A stretch of 64,000 nucleotides of DNA from assembly GCF_019933155.2 (NCBI RefSeq), contig NZ_CP082944.1, forward strand, positions 3,412,001-3,476,000. Direction: 5' to 3'. Below the pieces are notes generated by a model. That model saw only the letters and a program-made list of their open reading frames with translations, did not search any database and was not told the origin of the DNA. This document shows positions 19,245 to 28,525 of the stretch, one piece after another; positions within the stretch are counted from its first letter, which is position 1; every line of letters starts with the position of its first letter. Both the position numbers and the translations under genes were made by a program. Origin of the DNA: Metabacillus dongyingensis (GTDB lineage Bacteria > Bacillota > Bacilli > Bacillales > Bacillaceae).

Positions 19245-20411
19245 TTAGTTAGGGGCAATTTTCCCGTAAACTCCGCCGCCTCCAGGGACAGCACTAAGCT
19301 TTCCTTCCCTGGCAGCTATTATATAATCTGCTGTTTTAGGAGGCAGAACCTTTAATAGGTCCGGTCTTGAGATCTCATTTAAGATAACCATCTCGGTACC
19401 AAAGGCCATTTTTAATTTCCCAAGAGTCTTGGGGCCGATTCCGGGAATAAACTGCAAAGGCACCTGGTGCACATATGGAGGACGTTCTGGTTTCTCAGTG
19501 TTGTTGTCTGCCAGCTCCTTCAAGCGGGTGCTGACCCCTTTAGTCGTTCTCTTGCTGCCGCAGCTTTGGCATAACGTGTTCACTGCCTCTTTTTGGATGC
19601 CGCATTTCTCGCAGGTTGTGCCATAATACTTGCCTAATAGCGGATTTAATCCATGATTTGAAAGAATTGTCCGGTTTCCTATTTGTTTCAGAGCCTTTTT
19701 CAGCTCTTCGAAAGAAGGTTCCTCTAATTGAAGCTTCTGATACTCCCTCCCAATTTTAGCAAGTGAGTGTGCGTCAGAGTTTGTTAAAAAAGGATACGGA
19801 TTCAGTTCAGAAACCTGAGAGGCCATACCCGTGTCAGAGCTTAAACCAAGCTCAACCGCATCAATCAAGTCCGGATCTAATACTTGATCAAGCCTAGAGG
19901 ATACCCCGCTGCCGTAAAGGCTTTTGTGTGGTGTGAAGATATGAGCGGGAATAAACAGGCCTCCAAGCTCGTTTACTTTTTTCTGAAGAACTCTCGCATC
20001 TTCATACATTCTTTGAGTACTTAATGTAATATTTTTAACCCTAAGCGACAGCCATTCAGAAAACTGCTTCATCTGATGAATAGCCGGCATAAAGACAAGC
20101 ACATGCAATGGACCTTTGCACGAGTTATCATAAACTTCAATTTCGGAGCCGAGAATCATTGTGGTCTGTTTAAATTGAATACCGCCCTGGGCATGTTCTG
20201 ACCATATTCCTTCTTTTAAACCCTGATCCAGGGTATCCAAAATCTCCGGTACGTGGCAGTCAATGATTCCGATTATGTCCATTCCTTTATGCTCGCTTGC
20301 TTCAATCAAAATATTTTCAAGCGTAAGCTTATTTGAAGCAGTTATTTTAACTGGTTTGCCTGAACGTGTCCGTCCGATATGAATATGTAAATCTGCAAAA
20401 TAGGTATTCAT
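19245..20411 (-). CDS. yqxK: Endonuclease Q-like PHP-domain DNA repair protein (YqxK)
   Basis: A 388-residue protein with three parts. The PHP metal domain shows DLHIHIG (7-13), GIIDCHVPEI near 48, and LTNSDAHSL near 210. A zinc ribbon has CEKC (267-270) and CQSC (281-284). A helix-hairpin-helix, FIPGIGPKTLGKL, starts at about 321. This arrangement is that of endonuclease Q, which nicks DNA 5' of deaminated bases (hypoxanthine, uracil) and is best known from archaea and a few Bacillus. B. subtilis calls the locus yqxK, also beside nudF. It begins two bases after the nudF stop, so the two form an operon. EndoQ activity is inferred from domain order. Confidence 0.85.
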   Translation of the reverse strand: MNTYFADLHIHIGRTRSGKPVKITASNKLTLENILIEASEHKGMDIIGIIDCHVPEILDTLDQGLKEGIWSEHAQGGIQFKQTTMILGSEIEVYDNSCKGPLHVLVFMPAIHQMKQFSEWLSLRVKNITLSTQRMYEDARVLQKKVNELGGLFIPAHIFTPHKSLYGSGVSSRLDQVLDPDLIDAVELGLSSDTGMASQVSELNPYPFLTNSDAHSLAKIGREYQKLQLEEPSFEELKKALKQIGNRTILSNHGLNPLLGKYYGTTCEKCGIQKEAVNTLCQSCGSKRTTKGVSTRLKELADNNTEKPERPPYVHQVPLQFIPGIGPKTLGKLKMAFGTEMVILNEISRPDLLKVLPPKTADYIIAAREGKLSAVPGGGGVYGKIAPN

Positions 20412-20412
20412 T

Positions 20413-20964
20413 TTATTTTTGAAGAGCCAGTTTCAGCTGCAGATACTGAACAGCGTAAGCTGTTTTCGCATCGAAAATCCGCTGATTATCAATCATTTCC
20501 TGCGCTTCCTCAAGTGTCACCTCCAGAACATCTACAAATTCATCCTCATCAAGTTCTGCCTTTTCGGTTAAAATCTCCAATTCTTCCGTAAAATATAAAT
20601 GCACAAGCTCATCTGCAAACCCTGGTGATGTATAAAACGAAAGTAAGTGCTGAAGCGACTCCGTTGTATACCCTGTTTCTTCTTCCAGTTCCCGTTTAGC
20701 CGTGACATCAGGCTGTTCCCCTTTTTCAAGCTTGCCGGCAGGGATCTCAACGAGGACTCGCTCCATCGCTTTCCGGTATTGCTGAACCATGACAATTTTG
20801 TTTTCTTTAGTAATGGCGATCACAGCAACCGCTCCCGGATGCTTGATAATTTCTCTTGTGCTTGTTTTTCCGTTCGGAAGCTCTACTTCTTCTAAGTACA
20901 AATCAATAATGCGACCGGAAAATAATTTTTCAGATGATTTTGTTGTTTCTTTTAAATGATTCAT
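20413..20964 (-). CDS. nudF: ADP-ribose pyrophosphatase (nudix) NudF
   Basis: Hydrolyses ADP-ribose to AMP and ribose 5-phosphate. The nudix box is complete: GKLEKGEQPDVTAKRELEEE followed by TGY (Gx5Ex7REUxEExGU), near residues 75-97. The flanking TREIIKHPGAVAVIAI and SFYTSPGFADELVHLYF segments are typical of the YffH/NudF branch. The ATG at 20964 is preferred to 20970 because GGAGGA lies only one base before the latter. Length is 183 residues. Confidence 0.92.
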   Translation of the reverse strand: MNHLKETTKSSEKLFSGRIIDLYLEEVELPNGKTSTREIIKHPGAVAVIAITKENKIVMVQQYRKAMERVLVEIPAGKLEKGEQPDVTAKRELEEETGYTTESLQHLLSFYTSPGFADELVHLYFTEELEILTEKAELDEDEFVDVLEVTLEEAQEMIDNQRIFDAKTAYAVQYLQLKLALQK

Positions 20965-21021
20965 ACTCATTCCTCCGCGTTCTACAAATTCTGCTTTTCA
21001 CATACATTCTATCATATTAAG

Positions 21022-21145
21022 AAAAGCGGAATCGCCCGTTTAGCTTGGGGCCTGACAGATAAGAATCCGGCAGTAAAGTCCGGGTTTGACTTTTTTGACG
21101 ATTTGTTCTGGCCGAGGAGTTGGGCGATGGAACTGGACATAGATG
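21022..21145 (+). repeat. Dispersed 125-bp element, copy A (full length)
   Basis: It starts with AAAAGCGGAATCGCCCGTTT, has an internal AAAGTC/GACTTT inverted repeat, and ends with GGCCGAGGAGTTGGGCG and GGAACTGGAC. Left and right ends are imperfectly complementary. It lies between nudF and mciZ and shares its order of segments with the copies at 33312, 33433, 39174, 39554, 60302 and 63604. Confidence 0.85.
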
Positions 21146-21197
21146 AGAAAAACTTTATACCTCTTTATCAATTAACGAAGAAACGAGGCGAGCGCAT

Positions 21198-21320
21198 ATG
21201 AAGATCTACCTTCTTGAAAAAGGCGTCGTGCTGGTCGGCAAAGCTTGGGAAGTACGTGAAAAACTGAAGGAATACAGCAGGAAATATGCAACGGTTGAGC
21301 AGTGGACAAAAGATAAGTAA
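21198..21320 (+). CDS. mciZ: Cell division inhibitor MciZ (mother cell inhibitor of FtsZ)
   Basis: A 40-residue peptide. The segment KGVVLVGKAWEVREKLKEYS is nearly identical to B. subtilis MciZ, a peptide made in the mother cell that caps FtsZ filaments and prevents Z-ring assembly during sporulation. Position also agrees: between nudF and yqkF. The ribosome site is weak (GAGGCG), as may suit a low-abundance peptide. The C-terminal part (YATVEQWTKDK) diverges. Dispersed repeat copy A sits directly upstream, where the sigma-E promoter would be expected; I could not identify that promoter. Confidence 0.93.
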   Translation: MKIYLLEKGVVLVGKAWEVREKLKEYSRKYATVEQWTKDK

Positions 21321-21389
21321 GCGTCACAATTGCATTTTCATCTCTCTTGTACTAATGTCAAAGCAAGACGTACAGTCAGGAGTGATACG

Positions 21390-22295
21390 ATGAAAAAAAG
21401 ACAGTTAGGCACATCAGACTTATTTGTCAGCGAACTTGGACTTGGCTGCATGTCTCTTGGGGCAGATAAAGAACAGGCAGAGTCCGTTATCGATGCAGCC
21501 CTTTACGAAGGAATTAACTACTTTGATACAGCAGATTTGTATGATTTTGGACTGAATGAAGAGTTCGTCGGAGATGCACTAAAAAAACGAAGACAGGATC
21601 TGATCCTTGCAACGAAGGCCGGCAACCGCTGGAACGAGAACAAAGACAGCTGGACATGGGACCCATCTAAAGCCTATATAAAAGAAGCTGTGAAACACAG
21701 CCTTAAACGATTGCAGACAGATTACATCGATTTGTATCAGCTGCATGGCGGCACGATTGAAGATAACATTGACGAAACGATTGAAGCGTTTGAAGATCTG
21801 AAAAAAGAAGGCGTTATCCGCTATTACGGAATATCATCGATCCGCCCAAATGTCATTAAACAGTACCTGGAAAAATCATCGATTGTTTCAGTCATGATGC
21901 AGTACAGTCTGCTCGACAGAAGGCCTGAGGAATGGTTTTCTCTTCTTAAAGATCACAGCGTCAGCGTGATTGGAAGAGGTCCTTTAGCAAAAGGACTGCT
22001 GACAGATAAATGGGAATCCAAGCTATCTGAAAAAGGATACCTTTCCTACAGTGAGGACAAACTCCGCCAGCTGCTTCCATCCATCGATGCAGAAACGGAT
22101 CTGACTCTGACAGAAACTGCCGTGCAATACTCACTGAAGCAGGCTGCAGTCGGATCTATTATTCCGGGTGCCAGCAAAATTGAACAGGTTCAGGCTAATT
22201 GCCGTGCTGCAAATGCACGTCCTTTATCTGGGGAGGAATATATAGCGCTGCAGGCTTTGACGAAGTTTGATAAATATGAGCAGCATCGTTCGTAA
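21390..22295 (+). CDS. yqkF: Aldo/keto reductase YqkF
   Basis: A NAD(P)H-dependent oxidoreductase of the aldo/keto reductase barrel family; substrate unknown. From ATG 21390 (CAGGAG upstream) it has 301 residues. It begins with the family opening KRQLGTSDLFVSELGLGCM; YFDTADLYDFGLNEEFVGDAL holds the catalytic Asp and Tyr, LATKAG the Lys and YQLHGG the His. IIPGASKIEQVQANCRAA is the cofactor-binding end. The frame is open to 21330, overlapping nothing, but without a ribosome site. It is followed by a clear terminator. Confidence 0.92.
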   Translation: MKKRQLGTSDLFVSELGLGCMSLGADKEQAESVIDAALYEGINYFDTADLYDFGLNEEFVGDALKKRRQDLILATKAGNRWNENKDSWTWDPSKAYIKEAVKHSLKRLQTDYIDLYQLHGGTIEDNIDETIEAFEDLKKEGVIRYYGISSIRPNVIKQYLEKSSIVSVMMQYSLLDRRPEEWFSLLKDHSVSVIGRGPLAKGLLTDKWESKLSEKGYLSYSEDKLRQLLPSIDAETDLTLTETAVQYSLKQAAVGSIIPGASKIEQVQANCRAANARPLSGEEYIALQALTKFDKYEQHRS

Positions 22296-22312
22296 TATTT
22301 AAAGCTTTTTTA

Positions 22313-22352
22313 GGGATTCTTTCCGGATACGGTGAGAATCCTTTTTATTTTT
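22313..22352 (+). terminator. Terminator of yqkF
   Basis: GGATTCT pairs with AGAATCC around a 13-base loop, followed by TTTTTATTTTT. Confidence 0.85.
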
Positions 22353-22519
22353 GTTGATCTCCAAATTGCCTCCAGGTCTGTCAGCTAGTTGGAGAAAAGC
22401 AGAGGGAACAGCCTCCAATAAAGCCGCTTCATCACGCTGCAGTTTTTTCTGCGGCATTTACATTTTTTATCTTTTTAAGCAGAAGATATGTAAAAGGGAT
22501 AAAAGAAAGGAATGATTTT

Positions 22520-23026
22520 ATGATTTATATTTATAATTGCTATGGCGGCACACATTCCTCTGCACTTGCAGCAGCCTACCATTTAGAGAAGTTAGCAAGC
22601 AATACAATACCATCTAAAAATGAAATACTTTCTGTTGATATGTTCAATAAACTAACTTCAAAAGATATGGGAAAGATTTTCTTTCATGGCATTGACTCAG
22701 ATGGAAATAAAGTGTTTTCCTTAGGGCGGGGTTCTTCTAAGCTTATTGTACCCTCCATTCAAAGTATGCTGGAAATACTTAATGAAAAAGGAAAACTGGA
22801 AGAAAAGATCATCTTTTCAAACACTTCACCCACAGTTCCATTAGCGATGACCCTTGGAGGACTTTTTTCGCGAAGATTAAAAATAGACTTTATTGGTGTA
22901 CCTTTATTAGTAATAGGAGCGAAAAAAGCCCATCCGGATCTTATTCAATTAGTACATAATACCAAAGAGGCAGGAAAAGCCGCCATACGAAACATTGAAA
23001 TTCTTGATAACGGTTTTGGCAGATAG
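22520..23026 (+). CDS. DUF3189-like protein of unknown function
   Basis: A 168-residue protein starting MIYIYNCYGGTHSSALAAAYHLEKL, the opening I associate with DUF3189 proteins of Firmicutes. Further conserved-looking motifs are FHGIDSDGNKVFSLGRG and a GVPLLVIGAKKAHPDLIQLV segment. No signal peptide or membrane helix. Function is unknown; the YxGGTH motif resembles a metal or nucleotide loop, but that is a guess. AAAGGAATG lies before the ATG. It is the first gene of the accessory block between yqkF and yqkE. Confidence 0.65.
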   Translation: MIYIYNCYGGTHSSALAAAYHLEKLASNTIPSKNEILSVDMFNKLTSKDMGKIFFHGIDSDGNKVFSLGRGSSKLIVPSIQSMLEILNEKGKLEEKIIFSNTSPTVPLAMTLGGLFSRRLKIDFIGVPLLVIGAKKAHPDLIQLVHNTKEAGKAAIRNIEILDNGFGR

Positions 23027-23140
23027 CGAAAGCCTCATCAGAGAAGCGGTGATACTCTAATTAACGTCACACTTTCTTATCTGATTGCAGAAATTCAAAT
23101 TCCGTTTTATAAGGTTTTGCTCAGCTTATCTATCGTAATT

Positions 23141-23641
23141 TTATCCTTCATAAGCCTGCTTTAAGGTTTTAATATCCATTTTCTTCATTTGGAACATTGC
23201 TTTTAGAACTCTTTCTGATTTTTCAGAATCAGAACTGCTTATCATTTCGGTAAGACAGGTTGGAACGATCTGCCACGATACACCGTACTTATCTTTAAGC
23301 CAGCCACAAACCTGGGCTTTTTCATCTCCGCCCTCTGTGAGCTTTTCCCAATAATAATCGATTTCTTCTTGTGATTCGCAATTGACAATGAATGAGATTG
23401 CTTCTGTGAATTTGTATTGTGGACCGCCGTTCAAAGCTACGAATTCTTGTCCTTCCAGCTGAAATTTCACAGTCATCACTGTTCCCTCTGAGATCCCGCT
23501 GATATGATGTCTTTCTTTTCCATATCGAGTGATTTTTTCTATCTTCGAATTTTTAAAGACTGAAGTGTAAAAGACTGCTGCCTCTTCAGCTTTTAAATCA
23601 AACCACAAGTTAGTTGTGATTTTTTGGATTTTGTTTTTCAC
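23141..23641 (-). CDS. VOC-superfamily protein, PhnB / 3-demethylubiquinone methyltransferase-like
   Basis: A 166-residue protein with the PhnB-type fold: [22 protein letters not shown] at the start, then [42 protein letters not shown] and a C-terminal [16 protein letters not shown] strand. All are hallmarks of the 3-demethylubiquinone-9 methyltransferase domain family, most members of which are not methyltransferases. The substrate is unknown. It faces the DUF3189-like gene across a 114-base gap with no obvious terminator. Confidence 0.85.
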   Translation of the reverse strand: MKNKIQKITTNLWFDLKAEEAAVFYTSVFKNSKIEKITRYGKERHHISGISEGTVMTVKFQLEGQEFVALNGGPQYKFTEAISFIVNCESQEEIDYYWEKLTEGGDEKAQVCGWLKDKYGVSWQIVPTCLTEMISSSDSEKSERVLKAMFQMKKMDIKTLKQAYEG

Positions 23642-23849
23642 TTTTTTTCTCCTTCCTGCTTTTCATCGTTACTGAAAGATTTTATTTCATTATTTATAGA
23701 CTACTTTCATTCTGATTCTTTAAGGATATATTTAATCCTGCTTCTGGCATAATTTTTTCATCTAATTCTATTGTAAATTTCCATAAATGGAATAAGATTC
23801 AGAGATTCTTGGTTTGAAATCATTTTGGAAATCACCTGCAAACATTATA

Positions 23850-23890
23850 AAGTAAAAAGCAGTTGAAAGATCGATCGATCTTTCAACTGC
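23850..23890 (-). terminator. Terminator of the S8 protease gene (32-bp perfect palindrome)
   Basis: 23859-23890 is a perfect 32-base palindrome centred on GATCGATCGATC. On the minus strand it is followed by TTTTTACTTT, about 120 bases after the protease stop. A smaller hairpin (CCTCG/CGAGG) lies between, near 23920-23940. Confidence 0.75.
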
Positions 23891-24008
23891 CTAATTTATA
23901 AATTATTGGACTTTTTCAGTGCCCTCGTTCAATACCGAGGCCATTTATCAGCAGCATTTCTCTTTTTTTATGGGATACAGGTCATTAAAACGAAAATCAT
24001 TCTGTTTC

Positions 24009-27000
24009 TTAATTAAATCTCTTTTTCAATTCTTCTAATGTTAAATCCTTAGTTTTTTCAACTGGTTTATTGGACGTTGGGAAATATGGGTTGATCGACA
24101 TGAAGTTCTTTTCGACAAAGTTAAAGTCAATAATGTCAACGACTCCATCTTTGTTTAGATCTTCTTTCAATTTATCCCCTGTATTACCAGCGTTATTTGC
24201 AACAAGTTTTGCGTCATAAATATCGATTACATGATCTCCGTTGACGTCTCCTGCAGCAGCCGTATCCGTATAGATAGTAAAGAAATTACCTTGGACTTTT
24301 CCATCAATTGTCCTGCTTAAAGTTTGTTTTTTACTGTATAGGAAATGACCAGGAATATCTACTATTAACGTATAATCATCTTTTGTTGCAGGAATATCTT
24401 TAAACGTCATATACCCTTTATCTGAAATATCTGCACGGTACTGTTTGCCTTTTTTATCTACTAGATAAGCTTTTGTTCCAATTTTCGAATAATCTAAATC
24501 ATAGTTGTCTAGATTAACTGCTTCACCATGATAGTAACCTTCTGCCCATGAGTGCTGAGAGATGAATTTAAACTTTTCAGCAAATGTTGGTAAAGAATAC
24601 TTACTGCCAGAGCTTGTTTGATATGAAGATTCTTGATAATAGAATGCACTTTCTACCATATAATTATGGTCATCGACTACTTTTAATGTGATATCCAGTA
24701 AATCAATATCATTATTAATTGAAACTGGCAATTTTGTCTTTTTGTCTGAAATATCTAAAGCAAATGTTGAAATGTTAGACCAAGTGTTTTCTGTAAATTG
24801 CGGCTTTGCAACGCGAACAGTCCAATTATTTTTCTTTGCAAGATCCTCCAGCTGTTTTGATGGCTTAACGCCTGCAACTTTATAGAAATCAGGGACATCG
24901 ATTGTGACAGAAGCACTTGTTAAATCTTTCGCGTTTTGAACTGTAAATGTATTTACAAACTCTGATCCAAGACTTACACTTTTTGCATTTGGTTTTATTG
25001 TAGAATATTTATCCCCTTTGTTAATAAAAGTAAAGTCTGGAAAAACCGGATTTCCTGCTGTTGCGTAATCATAAGTATAGATAGCAACATTTGTTGGATC
25101 GTTTGCATATTCTTCTGGCAGGACACCAAATTTAAATTCACCATTTGCATTTGGGAAAAATTCAGCTGTTGGCCAAAAAGAATCTTGATATGCGTAGGCG
25201 GTATTTTCTTCTTGAGTGATGTCATGTCCTCTGCTTTTTAAATAGTCAATCGTATCATCATACAATTTTCCATGCACCCAATATGCTGTATAATCTTGTC
25301 CGTCGTAACTTTCAGTTGTTAAATCTGAACTTGTAAGTTCTTTGATTCCTGTTTTCTTATCAAATTCCAGTGTTGGAGCTGTATTATCGATCACCATGTC
25401 ATTATCGATTTTATATGTTTTACCATCTACTCCTGTACCGATATAAGAAACAATGTATTTACCTTCTTTAAGTGGTTCATATTCAAGTGCTAATGGTTTA
25501 TTCGGATCACCTGTAAAATGTTTTACCTCACCTGAAAATCCGAAGAATATAAAGTAATCCGTATCAACTGACGCATTTTCTAAATTAAACGTGCCATAAT
25601 ACCCAATTGGTTTTCCATCTAGATCGCTAACCACTACATCAATCGTTTTCATATGACTATTTAACTTGAAATCGACTGGTGTAAACGGCTGGATGTATGG
25701 ATGAAAGTTACTAAGGTCATTCGTTATTGCATGTTTATAAAATTTTAGCTTTTCGAATCCAGGTTTAGCATAACGAACATGGAAAGGAATTTGATATTCT
25801 GCAGTTTTCGACTCATTTTCAATATAAATATATCCCTGATATACACCAAATTCTGCATTAGCTGGAATTGATATTTCTGCATTAATATTTTTATTCTCAT
25901 TTCCATTCACTTCAATCGTCGATGGTAATTGAAGCGTCACACCATTCTTGCCAGCTTCCTTTGAGACGCCATCGATTGTTAAAAATTCTACCCTTGTATG
26001 ATATGTTTCTAGTTCACTGCTTAAATTCTTAATAGAAATCGAGGTTGCTCTATTTTGCGTCTCACTTGATTGTGCAATACTGCCAAAAGGTATAGATCCC
26101 GAAATGTCATCGATTTCTATTTTTAATCCATTTTCATCTAAGGAAGTCGTCTTATTTTGCACTTCAAAAAGCGTTGTATTGTGGACTGCCTCATATGCAT
26201 CTACACGTCCTGCTCCAACTTCATTCACATTGTACGTACGGCCTTTTAAAGGATCTGCAGTATTCATTAATGCTGCCTTTACATCTGCAACTGTATAATC
26301 TGGATGTGATTGTAATAATAAGGCTGCAACCCCCGCAACATGTGGAGTTGCCATGGATGTTCCGCTTAAACTCGCATAACCGCTTGAGTAATCGACACCA
26401 TCTTCTGGACTATTAATATATTCTGGAACAGTAGAGAATGTAGAAACTCCAGGTGCTACTACATCAGGCTTAATATCAAAGTTATTACTGACAGGACCGC
26501 GTGAGCTAAAATCAGCTAACACATCACCTGCAGTCATATTTGACTGTAAGTCTGTTAATTTAAGTTTAGCTGCAGGATCTGCTTTTAATTTTTCTGTAAG
26601 TTTTACTCCATCGTCATGTAACATTTTAAATGTTGGGACATAACCATGATTTTCACCTAGGTAAATTGGAATTTCGCCATCAACATTATTGAATATCAAT
26701 ACAGCTGCAGCACCTTTATCGTGAGCACGTCGAATTTTTTCATCAAATGATATTGTGCCGCGAGAGATTAATGCCACTTTCCCATTAATTTCTTTGTCAG
26801 TATAATCCTCTTCTGTGCCAATTCCTACTTCAACAACATCATACTCTTTATCAATTAACTTTAGATAATCTTTACCAAGACCATGCCCCATTAAAGTATT
26901 TTGAACTGAAATATCTGCTAAACTTGCTTTAACGGTTGGAATATCAGTCGGAACATCACTTGCACCAACAGTGATTGCCAGTGGAGAAGCACCTGGTGAA

Positions 27001-28154
27001 CCTAACGTACCAGGACTTGGCCCTGCATTTCCTCCGGCTATAACTGGTATGACCCCTTTTAATGCTGCGTTGTTGATTGCTACAGATGTTGCGTCTAAGG
27101 AATGATTATTACTATTACCCAATGATAGATTTATCACATCCATTCCATCTTCTACAGCTCTTTCAATACCTGCGATAACCGATGAATCATAACCTGATCC
27201 ATATTCTCCTAATACTCGATATGCATACAAGTCAACATTCGGAGCTACACCTGTCATGGCATATTCAACATCGTTTTTAGGGTTGGATGCGATGGTGCCA
27301 GCAACATGAGTTCCGTGTTCTGTATAGTATGAACTACCATTAATCGATTCAGGTTGATCAGATGCAAGCCATTGCGCTCTAGTTGTTTCCATTGGATCAG
27401 AGTCATTATCGACAAAATCATATCCGCCTTTATAAACATCTTTTAAATCAGGGTGATTATAGTCAATCCCTGTATCAAGCACCCCAACTTTTATTCCTTG
27501 TCCTTTTAAGCCCTCATTATGTAAACGATCAACTCCAATATGAGGAAGCGCTGGCGGAATTACTTTTGCAGTTGCTTGTTCTTGAGCAGCAGTCGATTCA
27601 TTTATCGGTAATTTAACGACATTGTCTTTCCAAATCCTTTTAACTACACCAGTCTCAAGCAAGGTATTAATTTCATTTGCAGGAATCGTCATAGCCATTC
27701 CGTTAAATACATTCTGGTAAGTTTGTTTAATTTTATAGTGAAGTGAATTTTCTTTTAACTTCGGGTTCAATTCCTTCTTTTTATTGAAAAGCTCCTCTAA
27801 GCGCTGCTTGAAATATTCCTGTTCTCCGTTAATCTTTTCTGCTTTATTTTTTGATGTGCCTTTTGAGTTTGATTGCTGCGTAATATCGTTCGGAGCTGTT
27901 TTGAACTCAACAATGATATTTGCGGTTTTATCTTTAAGTGACAATAATTTCGGATCAATAATGAAGCCTTCTTGTGGGGTTAAACGTTTAATAGACTGTC
28001 TTTGTTCTTCTGATAATCCTTTTAAGATCGATTCAGCAGAATTTGAAATCGCATAAGATTTTTGTTGAGGCATTAAAAAAGATGTGAGAATGCTAGATGC
28101 TAATACACCCGTTAACATAACATTTAGTATTTTTTTCTTCTTCCGAAATTTCAT
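24009..28154 (-). CDS. Secreted subtilisin-like (S8) serine protease with PA and dockerin-like domains
   Basis: A 1381-residue exported protease. Order: basic signal peptide (1-35); I9 propeptide-like region (to about 180); catalytic domain with D227 (VGVLDTGIDYNHPDL), H280 (HGTHVAGTIA), the oxyanion Asn near 376 and S600 (SGTSMATPHVAGVAALL); a PA insert (about 430-540, ISRGTISFDEKIRRAHDKGA); Fn3/beta-rich regions; and two calcium-loop repeats at about 1302-1350 (GDVNGDHVIDIYDA and DLNKDGVVDIIDF) resembling a dockerin. Vpr of B. subtilis has a similar front half. The ATG has AAGGAG upstream and overlaps the stop of a 22-codon leader ORF. Composition is clearly more AT-rich than the neighbouring core genes. 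The divergent HTH-TPR gene is a candidate regulator. Confidence 0.93.
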   Translation of the reverse strand: MKFRKKKKILNVMLTGVLASSILTSFLMPQQKSYAISNSAESILKGLSEEQRQSIKRLTPQEGFIIDPKLLSLKDKTANIIVEFKTAPNDITQQSNSKGTSKNKAEKINGEQEYFKQRLEELFNKKKELNPKLKENSLHYKIKQTYQNVFNGMAMTIPANEINTLLETGVVKRIWKDNVVKLPINESTAAQEQATAKVIPPALPHIGVDRLHNEGLKGQGIKVGVLDTGIDYNHPDLKDVYKGGYDFVDNDSDPMETTRAQWLASDQPESINGSSYYTEHGTHVAGTIASNPKNDVEYAMTGVAPNVDLYAYRVLGEYGSGYDSSVIAGIERAVEDGMDVINLSLGNSNNHSLDATSVAINNAALKGVIPVIAGGNAGPSPGTLGSPGASPLAITVGASDVPTDIPTVKASLADISVQNTLMGHGLGKDYLKLIDKEYDVVEVGIGTEEDYTDKEINGKVALISRGTISFDEKIRRAHDKGAAAVLIFNNVDGEIPIYLGENHGYVPTFKMLHDDGVKLTEKLKADPAAKLKLTDLQSNMTAGDVLADFSSRGPVSNNFDIKPDVVAPGVSTFSTVPEYINSPEDGVDYSSGYASLSGTSMATPHVAGVAALLLQSHPDYTVADVKAALMNTADPLKGRTYNVNEVGAGRVDAYEAVHNTTLFEVQNKTTSLDENGLKIEIDDISGSIPFGSIAQSSETQNRATSISIKNLSSELETYHTRVEFLTIDGVSKEAGKNGVTLQLPSTIEVNGNENKNINAEISIPANAEFGVYQGYIYIENESKTAEYQIPFHVRYAKPGFEKLKFYKHAITNDLSNFHPYIQPFTPVDFKLNSHMKTIDVVVSDLDGKPIGYYGTFNLENASVDTDYFIFFGFSGEVKHFTGDPNKPLALEYEPLKEGKYIVSYIGTGVDGKTYKIDNDMVIDNTAPTLEFDKKTGIKELTSSDLTTESYDGQDYTAYWVHGKLYDDTIDYLKSRGHDITQEENTAYAYQDSFWPTAEFFPNANGEFKFGVLPEEYANDPTNVAIYTYDYATAGNPVFPDFTFINKGDKYSTIKPNAKSVSLGSEFVNTFTVQNAKDLTSASVTIDVPDFYKVAGVKPSKQLEDLAKKNNWTVRVAKPQFTENTWSNISTFALDISDKKTKLPVSINNDIDLLDITLKVVDDHNYMVESAFYYQESSYQTSSGSKYSLPTFAEKFKFISQHSWAEGYYHGEAVNLDNYDLDYSKIGTKAYLVDKKGKQYRADISDKGYMTFKDIPATKDDYTLIVDIPGHFLYSKKQTLSRTIDGKVQGNFFTIYTDTAAAGDVNGDHVIDIYDAKLVANNAGNTGDKLKEDLNKDGVVDIIDFNFVEKNFMSINPYFPTSNKPVEKTKDLTLEELKKRFN

Positions 28155-28219
28155 CCATCAACTCTCCTTATAGTATAACATTTTATGGAAACTAATTGGT
28201 TCAATATTCCTTGTTTCAT
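28151..28219 (-). CDS. Putative 22-residue leader peptide of the protease gene
   Basis: A short frame with an excellent ribosome site (GGGAGGAA, four bases before the ATG at 28219). Its stop codon overlaps the protease start codon (ATGA), so ribosomes finishing it could restart on the protease. The peptide (MKQGILNQLVSIKCYTIRR plus three residues) has no signal sequence. It also covers the protease's own ribosome site. It may be a coupling or regulatory leader; expression is not proven. Confidence 0.45.
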   Translation of the reverse strand: MKQGILNQLVSIKCYTIRRVDG

Positions 28220-28316
28220 CGCATTCCTCCCGATAGAAAGATAGTGTAAAATTAGAGTAGAATAATTAGAAAACTCTATTAATTCATATTGTACTTGAGC
28301 TTATATGTAAGGTAAA

Positions 28317-28477
28317 TTGGGGGAATTGTCTCATCAATGGACCTGTTTTTAATTGAAGAATAGTAAAACCATTTAAAATACATTGTTAATATTTGTAGAA
28401 ATACGCGTTATCAGAGAAATCGCACCAATTAAATAGGTAATTTTAATGAAATTATCCATTTTATACTTGGGGGAATT
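28317..28477. promoter_or_regulatory. Duplicated TTGGGGGAATT motif between protease and regulator
   Basis: The 11-base sequence TTGGGGGAATT occurs at 28317-28327 and 28467-28477, exactly 150 bases apart in the same orientation, in the divergent intergenic region. Outside these two boxes the region is AT-rich and featureless. They could be binding sites for the adjacent HTH-TPR protein. Confidence 0.4.
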
Positions 28478-28525
28478 TTGGTACAAATACGTAAATATGA
28501 ATATTTTTCAAAGGAGAAATACGTT

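Noticed and set aside
23859..23890. Perfect 32-bp palindrome as an operator or attachment site
   Set aside because: It is followed by a T tract on the strand of the protease gene and lies just past its stop, so a terminator explains it better.
26104..26416. Plus-strand ORFs within the S8 protease
   Set aside because: Antisense of the catalytic region; no ribosome site and no homology recognised.
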